15,143 nt of DNA from Phycisphaerales bacterium (GTDB taxonomy: Bacteria > Planctomycetota > Phycisphaerae > Sedimentisphaerales > Anaerohalosphaeraceae): assembly GCA_011053245.1 (NCBI GenBank), contig DRGS01000042.1, positions 1 to 15,143 on the forward strand, given 5' to 3'. The translations under genes and the position numbers were made by a program. The first letter of the stretch is position 1. Each line of letters starts with the position of its first letter. The notes beneath the pieces are model-generated. The model was given only the letters and a program-made list of their open reading frames with translations, had not been told where the DNA came from and did no database searches. Shown here one piece after another: positions 7,832 to 14,939 of this stretch.

Positions 7832-7913
7832 TCGCCAAGGTAAGATTTACCCTGTTAGTGTTTTCATATAAGCTCCTTGAACCTCCTTAAAACTCTAATA
7901 GGGCCGAAGGCGA
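7832..7913 (-). repeat. foldback element copy A
   Basis: This 82-bp unit is about 94% identical to the unit at 8731-8813, with four substitutions and one 1-bp indel. Homology ends exactly at the terminal inverted repeats TCGCC (7832-7836) and GGCGA (7909-7913). Inside, CCCTGTTAGTGTTTT (7850-7864) pairs with AAAACTCTAATAGGG (7889-7903), giving 14 of 15 positions paired with one T-T mismatch and one G-T wobble. On the minus strand the loop contains AAGGAGG, AAGGAG and an ATG. It begins 31 bp beyond the stop of the RecB-like gene. No target-site duplication is seen. It looks like a small non-autonomous REP- or MITE-like element. Confidence 0.8.
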
Positions 7914-7944
7914 CCCCAACGCCACTACTATTCCGAACTCAACA

Positions 7945-8406
7945 TCAGCGCCCTTTTCGTTCTTCGATACTCTCATCGTGCCAGACTACCGGTATCCCTT
8001 CTTCTTCAAACATATCTTCGATCACCTTCATTCGTTCTTTATCTCGGGGCCGTTTAGGAAAGATTATCCCAGGACACACATCTTTTCCTTCGCCCCCCTC
8101 AACATGTTCACCGTTTAATATTTGAGATTCGATATAGCCCCATATCTGCCGTACCTGCCGCCGCACATTTCGCCGGATATTCTTTTCCGCGATCCTGTCC
8201 CAGTCGGTCCCCTTAACCTCGACAATACCCACAGTGCTTTTAGCATCGTCGTCATTAACAAAAACATCAACCCGCCCCCTGCGACCGTTGGGTTTAATGA
8301 TATGCCTCTCACACTGAATATCCCCTTCCGCCTCACGCTCCCATTCATCCTGAATAAGCTTATGAAAAGCCTTACCACGAACAAGATGCTTAGGCTCAGT
8401 ACTCAT
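7945..8406 (-). CDS. RecB-like PD-(D/E)XK nuclease-fold protein
   Basis: The 153-residue protein carries a readable PD-(D/E)XK core of the RecB type. A motif-I-like G-K-A-F-H (H15) is followed by D47 in G-R-V-D-V-F-V, by E63-V-K65 in I-V-E-V-K-G-T-D-W, and by Q87-x3-Y91 in RQIWGY. This order of metal ligands and the QxxxY motif suggest a DNA nuclease, although the protein is short for a full RecB-family enzyme. Glu/Lys-rich ends suggest no further domains. GAGGG lies 6 nt before the ATG at 8406. The GIY-YIG gene ends 17 bp upstream, so the two are probably one transcript. The function (repair, defence or mobility) is not known. Confidence 0.75.
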   Translation of the reverse strand: MSTEPKHLVRGKAFHKLIQDEWEREAEGDIQCERHIIKPNGRRGRVDVFVNDDDAKSTVGIVEVKGTDWDRIAEKNIRRNVRRQVRQIWGYIESQILNGEHVEGGEGKDVCPGIIFPKRPRDKERMKVIEDMFEEEGIPVVWHDESIEERKGR

Positions 8407-8423
8407 CTAAAACCCTCAAAGGC

Positions 8424-8440
8424 TTACCCTGTTAGTGTTT
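8424..8440 (-). repeat. partial foldback element (copy C) at the GIY-YIG 3' end
   Basis: TTACCCTGTTAGTGTTT is identical to one stem arm of copies A and B (7848-7864 and 8748-8764). Here it supplies the stop codon and final residues of the GIY-YIG gene. AAAGG just to the left (8418-8422) also matches the outer part of copy B after a short deletion. The other half of the element is missing. Confidence 0.65.
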
Positions 8441-8687
8441 CAAGGTGCTCACGCAGACGATTCCGAAGATACCACTTACCCGCACCCGTTTTTAAATATT
8501 TCTCACGACGACAAGCATCTTTACGACTATTGCACGCTTCATAATAAACCAACTCCAGCGGCCGCCGATCTCGCGTCGTTTCCACCAGACCCTCCGAATG
8601 TTCCTGGACACGATGTTTCAGATCGCCCGTTGAACCTGTATAAAAACCGCCATCAACACCACTCAGCAAAACATAAACATAATACAT
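8424..8687 (-). CDS. single-domain GIY-YIG nuclease
   Basis: I chose the ATG at 8687, because family members start M-Y-Y-V-Y-V-L; a TTG at 8717 would add ten unlikely residues. The 87-residue product shows the family pattern: Y-Y-V-Y-V-L-L, then F-Y-T-G-S-T-G-D-L-K-H-R-V-Q-E-H (with T-G-S-T for the usual I-G-Y-T), then R-R-P-L-E-L-V-Y-Y-E and A-C-R-R-E-K-Y-L-K-T-G-A-G. It belongs with the short URI-like GIY-YIG proteins, which are metal-dependent endonuclease folds of largely unknown role. The last codons (E-T-L-T-G-stop) are written in DNA identical to the core of the flanking foldback elements. No strong ribosome site is visible. Confidence 0.88.
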   Translation of the reverse strand: MYYVYVLLSGVDGGFYTGSTGDLKHRVQEHSEGLVETTRDRRPLELVYYEACNSRKDACRREKYLKTGAGKWYLRNRLREHLETLTG

Positions 8688-8730
8688 TATAAAAACTCGC
8701 AGACTTAATAATATCAAAACTTATACACCA

Positions 8731-8813
8731 TCGCCAAAGGTAGGATTTACCCTGTTAGTGTTTTCATGTAAGCTCCTTGAACCCCCTTAAAACTCTAATA
8801 GGGCCGCAGGCGA
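8731..8813 (-). repeat. foldback element copy B
   Basis: This 83-bp unit is in the same orientation as copy A and has the same terminal TCGCC (8731-8735) and GGCGA (8809-8813). The same 15-nt stem arms are at 8750-8764 and 8789-8803. It lies 18 bp past the stop of the solenoid-protein gene and just upstream of the GIY-YIG gene. On the minus strand it carries AAGGAG, 5 nt, then ATG and a six-codon frame MKTLTG. A terminator, attenuator or mobile-element role is possible; none is proven. Confidence 0.8.
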
Positions 8814-8831
8814 TTCCCTGATCCAATACAC

Positions 8832-10760
8832 TCACTTCGAAACCAATCCAGTAAGCCCAACGACCAATAACGTTGTAAGCACCCAACCAGCGGCAATATG
8901 AAACCACAGATACATTCGCAGGAATCCGCCCCAACGGATCGTAACACCCCAGGGCCACATCACAAAACCCTTGTTAGCATTAGGCAGCCAGTATTCCGCC
9001 TGATGTAGATTAACCAGCGGAACAAACATATCCACAGAATACACCAGAAAATTAAACTTAGGATAATTCTCTGATATATCACCATCTTCATTATAGGCAT
9101 CCATATGCGTCGGAGTAACAACTTTCGTCAACCTTCCTATTCCAAAAAGTATCCAACCGGCAACTATAAATCCTGCTACATACCTTAACGCTCGCCAAGG
9201 CCGATACCCATACCCGATCATCGGCCCAAAAAACTTATACCATATTCTCTCAGTACCCGTTAGATCATCTTGCTTTGCCTTCTCCTCATTCTTCGCAACC
9301 AGTACCGTCTTAGCAGCATCCTCATCCCCGCTCTCTCGCAAAACCTTCGCCAATTGCTCGTATGGCCCCGGACTATACTCTCCCTGTAAACCAAGCCACT
9401 CAAGACGCCTTCCCGCGTCTCTCGGAGCGTCGTCCTCTATTTCATCATAAACAAATCCATGCAGAAACAATCTTCCTTTTTCGGGCCAACTTCTCTCGTC
9501 ATCCCACAGCACCCCAACCCTTGCCGCCCGCAGGTCCAACGTTGTCTCCTCTGGCGGTTTAAACCCTGCCCAGATAAAGTACCCCCCTACTCTAGCACCT
9601 GTAAGGTCAACTTTTCCCGCGACCCATAACCATTTTCTCAAAAACAAATTGCCCTGGACCTCGATCCTGTCGCAATTCAAGGCCATTCCTTCAGGATTGC
9701 TGAATATTCCATTTTGGCAGTCAAAATTGCCCCCCACTTTCGCTCCTAAAAACCGAACCTCACCTACTGCCTTAAAATCATTACTCAAAAACACATTTTT
9801 TACATCAATCCCATCGCAAATCAGAGCTATTCCTTTAGGGTTGTTAAACGTGCCATTTGCGCAGTCAAGATCAGTCCCTATCGTTGCCCTAGAAAACCAA
9901 ACCGTACCTTCTGCTTTGAACTCATTTCTTAAAAACACGCCATCTTTGACCTCGATCCTGTCGCAATTCAAGGCCGTTCCTTTAGGATTATTAAACTTCC
10001 CATTACTACAGTCAAAAGTACCTTCTACTATTGCTCCTAAAAAACGAACTTTGCCTTTTGCACTGAATCCGTTTTTCAAAAACACATTGCCCTCGACCTT
10101 AATCCTGTCACAACTTAAAGCCGTTCCTTCAGGGTTGTCAAACTTGGCATTTACGCAATTAAGATCACCCCCTATTGTTGCTCCAATAAATCCGACTTTA
10201 CCTTTTGCATTAAATCCATCATGTAAATAAACTGGCCCATTAACTTTAATATCGGTAGCCCGAATTTCCCGTGTGTGCGTACCGTCAAGATATAATCCTC
10301 TAACTTCAGCGCGTTGCAAGTCTATCTTTTTTGTAAAAGTACTCTCCAGAAATGCTAATGGGAACGGGATTTTTACAAAACTCAGATCAAGCTCACCTTC
10401 AAAGCGTACACCGGCGACTTGAATACCTTTATGTGTTACCAATCTTGACGCTTTTGGATTCATGCATAACCACTTTATGCACTTCGATCTGATAACACGT
10501 TCATTGCCCCATTTCTCTGCCTCGTTAGGATCGTTTAGCGATTCATTACCTTCTAACGGTTTTACGCGCCGGTCGACACCTTCACCTCTGGAAACTCTAA
10601 TAAACAATTCCTTCTCTGCTGGCATTAGTAAGCCAAATCTCTCCTCTGCTAATTCCAGAAGTATCCTATCTTCACCGCTCGCCGCCTCAGCCGCAGAAAA
10701 ACAACCAAACACACAAAACAGAAGAACCCCCAACCTTACCGCACACATTATCCTTAACAT
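8832..10760 (-). CDS. exported beta-solenoid repeat protein with C-terminal membrane region
   Basis: I chose the ATG at 10760 because AAGAGGAG precedes it by 6 nt and it gives a clean signal peptide (M-L-R-I-M ... S-A-A-E-A, cleavage near residue 26). The in-frame ATG at 10784 adds eight acidic residues. The 642-residue protein has pentapeptide-like, hydrophobic-ladder repeats from about 110 to 420. Four of these, spaced 48-49 residues, are nearly alike (G-F-x-A-K-G-K-V-x-F-x-G-A, D-x-x-C, N-P-x-G, then C-D-R-I). Each has two cysteines exactly 15 residues apart: 202/217, 251/266, 300/315 and 348/363. The C-terminal part (Y-E-Q-L-A-K-V-L-R, then G-Y-G-Y-R-P-W-R-A-L) recalls proteins annotated as membrane-associated oxidoreductases. 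Helices near 524-543 and 613-640 anchor it. The function is unknown; I see no cofactor-binding motif. Confidence 0.8.
   Translation of the reverse strand: MLRIMCAVRLGVLLFCVFGCFSAAEAASGEDRILLELAEERFGLLMPAEKELFIRVSRGEGVDRRVKPLEGNESLNDPNEAEKWGNERVIRSKCIKWLCMNPKASRLVTHKGIQVAGVRFEGELDLSFVKIPFPLAFLESTFTKKIDLQRAEVRGLYLDGTHTREIRATDIKVNGPVYLHDGFNAKGKVGFIGATIGGDLNCVNAKFDNPEGTALSCDRIKVEGNVFLKNGFSAKGKVRFLGAIVEGTFDCSNGKFNNPKGTALNCDRIEVKDGVFLRNEFKAEGTVWFSRATIGTDLDCANGTFNNPKGIALICDGIDVKNVFLSNDFKAVGEVRFLGAKVGGNFDCQNGIFSNPEGMALNCDRIEVQGNLFLRKWLWVAGKVDLTGARVGGYFIWAGFKPPEETTLDLRAARVGVLWDDERSWPEKGRLFLHGFVYDEIEDDAPRDAGRRLEWLGLQGEYSPGPYEQLAKVLRESGDEDAAKTVLVAKNEEKAKQDDLTGTERIWYKFFGPMIGYGYRPWRALRYVAGFIVAGWILFGIGRLTKVVTPTHMDAYNEDGDISENYPKFNFLVYSVDMFVPLVNLHQAEYWLPNANKGFVMWPWGVTIRWGGFLRMYLWFHIAAGWVLTTLLVVGLTGLVSK
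9636..10244 (-). repeat. four tandem coding repeats of about 147 bp
   Basis: Within the solenoid gene, the block encoding the N-P-x-G ... C-D-R-I unit recurs four times with spacings of 147, 147 and 144 bp. The units still resemble each other at the DNA level, for example CTCGATCCTGTCGCAATTCA at 9659 and again near 9950. This indicates recent internal duplication or gene conversion. Confidence 0.7.
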
Positions 10761-10835
10761 TGCTAACTCCTCTTCATTTGCCATTTACCGACAAGCCTCC
10801 AAGAATCAAACGATCTGAATAGATAATCTCACAAA

Positions 10836-10864
10836 ATATTAATCCCTCACCCCCAATTAGTCAA
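10836..10864 (-). promoter_or_regulatory. promoter of the solenoid-protein gene
   Basis: On the minus strand, TTGACT (10864-10859) is followed after exactly 17 bp by TAATAT (10841-10836). Transcription would start near 10829, giving a leader of about 70 nt before the ATG at 10760. The boxes match consensus at 5 of 6 and 4 of 6. Confidence 0.55.
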
Positions 10865-10944
10865 GCACATTCCTAATCCCCTCTTTCCTTTGCGCCTTCG
10901 CGCCTTGGCGGGATAAAATTTCTTCGTATTTCACAGAAAAATAC

Positions 10945-10973
10945 TTGACAAATAATATGAAGCTTTGTATAAT
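10945..10973 (+). promoter_or_regulatory. perfect consensus sigma-70 promoter
   Basis: TTGACA (10945-10950), exactly 17 bp, TATAAT (10968-10973). Every position of both boxes and the spacing match the housekeeping consensus. Transcription would start near 10980 and run into the A-rich repeat array, where no clear gene exists, and antisense towards the che operon end. An AGGGG lies 9 nt before an ATG at 11025. Confidence 0.6.
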
Positions 10974-11131
10974 GGCTAATTAACAATCAGGATAGATTGT
11001 AGATGTGTATAGGGGCACAAAAACATGAAAAAACAACAAAAAACAGAAACACCGCAAAACACCACAAACACTACAAAAATCTCACCTTTTCTGGATAAAA
11101 ACATGATTTCGGCAAACAAAAACATGAAAAA

Positions 11132-11450
11132 CGAAGCCAATTTAAACAGCCAAAAATTCACCGCAACCCCTTACAACATAGGAACTTACAACGCTTTATC
11201 CCCCAAAATCAAAAACGGAACGAAGCCAAACGAAGCCAAACGAAGCCAATTTAAAGCCAATCTCAAACACCCTAAAATCCTCACCCTTTTCGGGAGAACC
11301 CGCATTTCCGAAAAACCTTTTTTATGGAAAACGAACCCAATTTCGACAACCAAATTCAACCGCAACCTCTTGCAATAAAGTAACTTACAATGCTTTACAA
11401 CCAAAACGAAACGAACCCAAACGAACCCAATTAAAGCCAATCAAAGCCAA
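11132..11450. repeat. degenerate direct repeat, period about 200 bp, with internal 10-bp units
   Basis: The segment at about 11132-11257 aligns, with gaps, to 11332-11450, roughly 70% identical by eye; the landmarks CGAA-CCAATTT and AACTTACAA-GCTTTA recur in the same order. Each half holds short tandem units: CGAAGCCAAA three times at 11221-11250 and ACGAACCCAA twice at 11411-11430. I associate such arrays with intergenic DNA of Phycisphaerae-like genomes, but that is recollection and not a search result. Confidence 0.6.
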
Positions 11451-11554
11451 TTTTTTCACTATCTCCAAACCTCATTTTAGCGCGGAGCTTTTTTCGGTAC
11501 TATTAGCCCGAAGGCCCCCCGGTGTGGTTCTATCTACAAAACCGCTAAAGCTTG

Positions 11555-11577
11555 TCCCTGCATGCATTAAGCAGGGA
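11555..11577. terminator. hairpin downstream of cheB
   Basis: TCCCTGC (11555-11561) and GCAGGGA (11571-11577) form a perfect 7-bp stem with a 9-nt loop, 33 bp past the cheB stop on the minus strand. No U tract follows. It may help end the chemotaxis transcript or be part of a dispersed repeat. Confidence 0.35.
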
Positions 11578-11609
11578 TCACCCAGAGGGGAAACCAAAAT
11601 TAACCCAAT

Positions 11610-12650
<1,041 letters not shown>

Positions 12651-13118
12651 TTATCCTGGTTGCTGAAGTTTCACTATCAATCGCGTCGCTACGGGCCAAC
12701 CCTCGACGTCAAGAACTGTAACGTCATCCTGAGAAATAAAATCCACCCACTGCAAGCGGTCCTCCGAACGAGTCAGATGTGGAACGGTCATATCAAAAAC
12801 ATCCGCCCTATCGTATGCTATCATCGGCAGAACAAGACCGCAGGTGACATTCACAAGCTCCTGCATGGCGTCGATACACTGAGCCTCCGTAAGCTCTTCA
12901 AGACCGGAAATATTCTCGGCAAGCATACGGGCAAAGTCGATACCCGCAGCCGTTCTGATGGTTCCGGAGATCGGACCGGCAAAATCTATATCCGCCGTTA
13001 TGACCACAGAGGGTACTTCCGGCTGTTCCTCGAAAGGTATCGAATCGAGAAATGCCATCCTCTCAAGAGCCTGCGTCAGGGCGCCTGTAATTATATTTTT
13101 CGTCTCTGTAACTGCCAT
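12651..13118 (-). CDS. cheX: CheX-like chemotaxis phosphatase
   Basis: This 155-residue protein fits the CheX/CheC/FliY phosphatase fold. The active-site signature D83-x3-E87-x2-N90 with P113 exactly 22 residues after N90 is present once (D-A-M-Q-E-L-V-N ... T-V-P). A single copy points to CheX, because CheC and FliY usually carry two. It should dephosphorylate CheY-P and so terminate the signal, a sensible neighbour for the cheY-like gene directly upstream. GGGGAT precedes the ATG at 13118 by about 6 nt. The gaps are 29 bp to the upstream gene and 6 bp to cheB. Confidence 0.85.
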   Translation of the reverse strand: MAVTETKNIITGALTQALERMAFLDSIPFEEQPEVPSVVITADIDFAGPISGTIRTAAGIDFARMLAENISGLEELTEAQCIDAMQELVNVTCGLVLPMIAYDRADVFDMTVPHLTRSEDRLQWVDFISQDDVTVLDVEGWPVATRLIVKLQQPG

Positions 13119-13147
13119 GATAAATCCCCGTTCAATTATACTTTCGA

Positions 13148-13531
13148 TTATTCGGACACCGCAAGATTTTTTGCAAGTATCACGCGAAACTCTTCAGGCG
13201 TAAATGGTTTGTGCAGAAAATCCTTTATGCCGTCTTCTACCAACTCCTTAACCCGCGTGGTACTCGATTCCGTTGAAACTACGATGACCGGGATCCCCGC
13301 GAGATTGTCGGATTCTTTCATCTTCTGGATCAGTTCCACACCGCCCATTTCGGGCATGTTCAGATCAGCCAACACCAGGTCAACGTCATTTTTGGAAAGG
13401 ACATCAAGGGCTTCTACGCCGTTGCAAGCCTCCAAAATATCTTTGGCATCGACATCTACCATATCAATGATCCGCTTTATCGCTACTCGCGTCAAAGACG
13501 AATCGTCAACTATCAAAATATTATATGACAT
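13148..13531 (-). CDS. cheY: CheY-type single-domain response regulator
   Basis: The 127-residue protein is a stand-alone receiver domain with D9/D10, phospho-acceptor D56 (L-A-D-L-N-M-P), S86-T87 in the switch position, F105 and K108 in F-L-H-K-P-F. No output domain is present, so it acts by binding a partner when phosphorylated, most likely the flagellar motor switch. Its place between cheD and a CheX-type phosphatase supports a CheY identity. GGGAG lies 6 nt before the ATG. A 61-bp gap to cheD is the widest in the operon and could hold an internal signal, but I see no promoter there. Confidence 0.9.
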   Translation of the reverse strand: MSYNILIVDDSSLTRVAIKRIIDMVDVDAKDILEACNGVEALDVLSKNDVDLVLADLNMPEMGGVELIQKMKESDNLAGIPVIVVSTESSTTRVKELVEDGIKDFLHKPFTPEEFRVILAKNLAVSE

Positions 13532-13592
13532 TTTATACTCCCTTTTTAAGTCTCAGAGCCTTTGGAACCGATTCGTTCCGACCCTTACGAAC

Positions 13593-14075
13593 TTATAAAC
13601 TTTTTTCCAATCCTACAGACCTTACGGTCACGCTTCCATCGCCCATATTAAGATACATATTCCGCGGCGATGTCCCGCCGATGTCCTCGGCATCGATAAA
13701 CAGTCCCTCTTTCCATAGTATTTTTCGTATCGAAAGATAATTCCTCTTTCCAATATCGAATCCTTTCGGACCCGTAGCCATATTCGCTCCACCGGCGATC
13801 TTAACATTCATTCTTTTTTTACCCGCACCCATAGCAAGAAGCTTCTTGATCAGTATCGCCATCCCCGTATCGGCGAACATGAACGGATACTTCGCCGCCT
13901 TGGGTTTGTCTATTGTAGAAGTAGGCAACTGGTAATGCAGCATACCGCCAACATGGGCAACCGGATCATAAAGGGAAACGCCTATGCATGAGCCTAAGGA
14001 ATAGGTCGTCAGAACCTCGGCTTGGTCGCTTGAAACCTTAGCATCTGAAATATCTATCACAACTCTCGTTTTCAC
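13593..14075 (-). CDS. cheD: CheD, chemoreceptor glutamine deamidase
   Basis: The 160-residue protein shows the CheD core TYSLGSCIGVSLYDP followed by GGMLHYQLP. The catalytic cysteine is C30 and the histidine H47, 17 residues apart as in characterised CheD, with T24 as the third conserved residue. The later I-A-G-G-A-N-M and the D-I-G-G-T-S-P-R segment are also family-typical. It deamidates glutamine residues of chemoreceptors and in some bacteria is controlled by CheC or CheX relatives. The start is GTG at 14075, with TAGGAG 8 nt upstream overlapping the cheR stop, so translation is likely coupled to cheR. Confidence 0.95.
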   Translation of the reverse strand: MKTRVVIDISDAKVSSDQAEVLTTYSLGSCIGVSLYDPVAHVGGMLHYQLPTSTIDKPKAAKYPFMFADTGMAILIKKLLAMGAGKKRMNVKIAGGANMATGPKGFDIGKRNYLSIRKILWKEGLFIDAEDIGGTSPRNMYLNMGDGSVTVRSVGLEKSL

Positions 14076-14086
14076 TGCTATATCTC

Positions 14087-14935
14087 CTACGGTTTAGCGT
14101 ATATTGTCGGTTGTACGTATTTGAATTTGTGCTCGATACCCGTCAAAGATTCCGAATGACCCGTAAACAGCACCCCTCCCGAATCGAGCAGATCCCAATA
14201 ACGACCTACCAACCGCTGTTGTGTTTGTTTGTCAAAATATATCATGACATTACGACAAAAAATGAAATCAATCGGCCCCTGGATCGGCCATTGCTCCATC
14301 AAATTAAGCTGTCCAAAAGTAATGACTTCACGGAGGGCATTGCTGACTTCATAGCATTGCTGACCGTCTACCTTTGTATGCAAAAGATACTTCTGTTTCT
14401 GCTGCGGAGAAACCGGTTCGACTCTTTTTTTCTCGTAGATACCCCTCTTGGCAATACCAAGAACCTTCGTCGATATATCCGTCGCCAACACCTTTACATC
14501 CCAACGTCCCTGACCCTGAAGTACGTCAAGCAGTGTGATCGCGATGGTATAAGGCTCCTCACCAGAAGAACACCCGGCACTCCAAGCCCGTATTCTAAAA
14601 TCCTTTGCCGCACTTTTACGCTGGAGCATAGCGGGATAGAACACACGATTGAGATAATCGAAATGCTGGCTTTCACGGAAAAAACTGGTCAGATTAGTAC
14701 TCAAAGAATCGATTAGCATCGTAAACTCTTTACCCGACGGATCATTGATGGCATAGTCGATATATTCGGAAAATGCCCTGATCTTCAGCAGCCTGAGACG
14801 CTTGGCCAACCTTGCGCGAACGAGTTCCTTCTTGCCCGTATGGAGATTGATCCCGCAATGCTTGTACACAAGATCGCTTACGGTTCTAAATTCCTTTTCG
14901 GAAAGAACAAGATCATTCACTATTGTTTCCAACAT
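14087..14935 (-). CDS. cheR: CheR, chemotaxis protein methyltransferase
   Basis: I chose the ATG at 14935, 4 bp past the cheA stop; a TTG at 14953 would overlap cheA and adds six residues. The 282-residue product has the small helical N-terminal domain (about 10-75). The S-adenosylmethionine-binding catalytic domain carries T-N-L-T-S-F-F-R-E at 80-88, S-A-G-C-S-S-G-E-E-P-Y-T at 119-130, A-T-D-I-S at 151-155 and C-R-N-V-M-I-Y-F-D at 227-235. It methylates receptor glutamates, the reaction CheB reverses. A weak ATGGGG lies about 10 nt upstream of the start. cheD follows after 11 bp. Confidence 0.96.
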   Translation of the reverse strand: MLETIVNDLVLSEKEFRTVSDLVYKHCGINLHTGKKELVRARLAKRLRLLKIRAFSEYIDYAINDPSGKEFTMLIDSLSTNLTSFFRESQHFDYLNRVFYPAMLQRKSAAKDFRIRAWSAGCSSGEEPYTIAITLLDVLQGQGRWDVKVLATDISTKVLGIAKRGIYEKKRVEPVSPQQKQKYLLHTKVDGQQCYEVSNALREVITFGQLNLMEQWPIQGPIDFIFCRNVMIYFDKQTQQRLVGRYWDLLDSGGVLFTGHSESLTGIEHKFKYVQPTIYAKP

Positions 14936-14939
14936 ATTA

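Larger units (their letters stand above)
7475..7944. other. intergenic region with promoter, short repeats and a foldback element
   Basis: The gap between the DUF362 gene and the RecB-like nuclease gene holds the DUF362 promoter (7504-7532) and a 12-bp direct repeat CACAAATGTCAT at 7631-7642 and 7650-7661. It also holds a GGGC/GCCC hairpin at 7674-7688, a CCCTGTT/AACAGGG hairpin at 7738-7757, and foldback element copy A at 7832-7913. A short plus-strand reading frame at 7526-7735 is not gene-like. Nothing else is recognisable. Confidence 0.6.
10865..11609. other. long non-coding interval between the solenoid gene and cheB
   Basis: No convincing gene lies here. In order, it holds a GCGCCTTCGCGCCTTGGCGG tract (10891-10910), of a type seen dispersed in many bacterial genomes, and a consensus plus-strand promoter (10945-10973). 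An A-rich, G-poor stretch follows (about 11010-11130), then a degenerate repeat array (11132-11450), a GCC-cgaa-GGC hairpin near 11507-11516 and a TCCCTGC/GCAGGGA hairpin (11555-11577). The 117-codon plus-strand frame at 11025-11378 is low-complexity and runs through the repeats, so I do not call it a gene. Confidence 0.55.

Noticed and set aside
8688..8717. TTG start for the GIY-YIG protein
   Set aside because: There is no ribosome site, and the added ten residues precede the family-typical M-Y-Y-V-Y-V-L start.
7832..8813. CRISPR array
   Set aside because: There are only two full copies about 900 bp apart with genes between them; there are no regular short spacers and no cas genes.
8764..8958. 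64-codon minus-strand frame across the end of the solenoid gene
   Set aside because: It is another frame of the solenoid gene continuing into foldback element copy B, with no independent start signal or domain.
9649..10230. 193-codon plus-strand frame with internal repeats
   Set aside because: It is the antisense shadow of the repeated part of the solenoid gene, and its periodicity is inherited from that gene.
11025..11378. 117-codon plus-strand frame after the consensus promoter
   Set aside because: The translation is low-complexity (Asn/Lys/Thr-rich) and runs through the 200-bp repeat array, so it looks like translated repeat DNA. I keep the promoter as a finding but not the gene.
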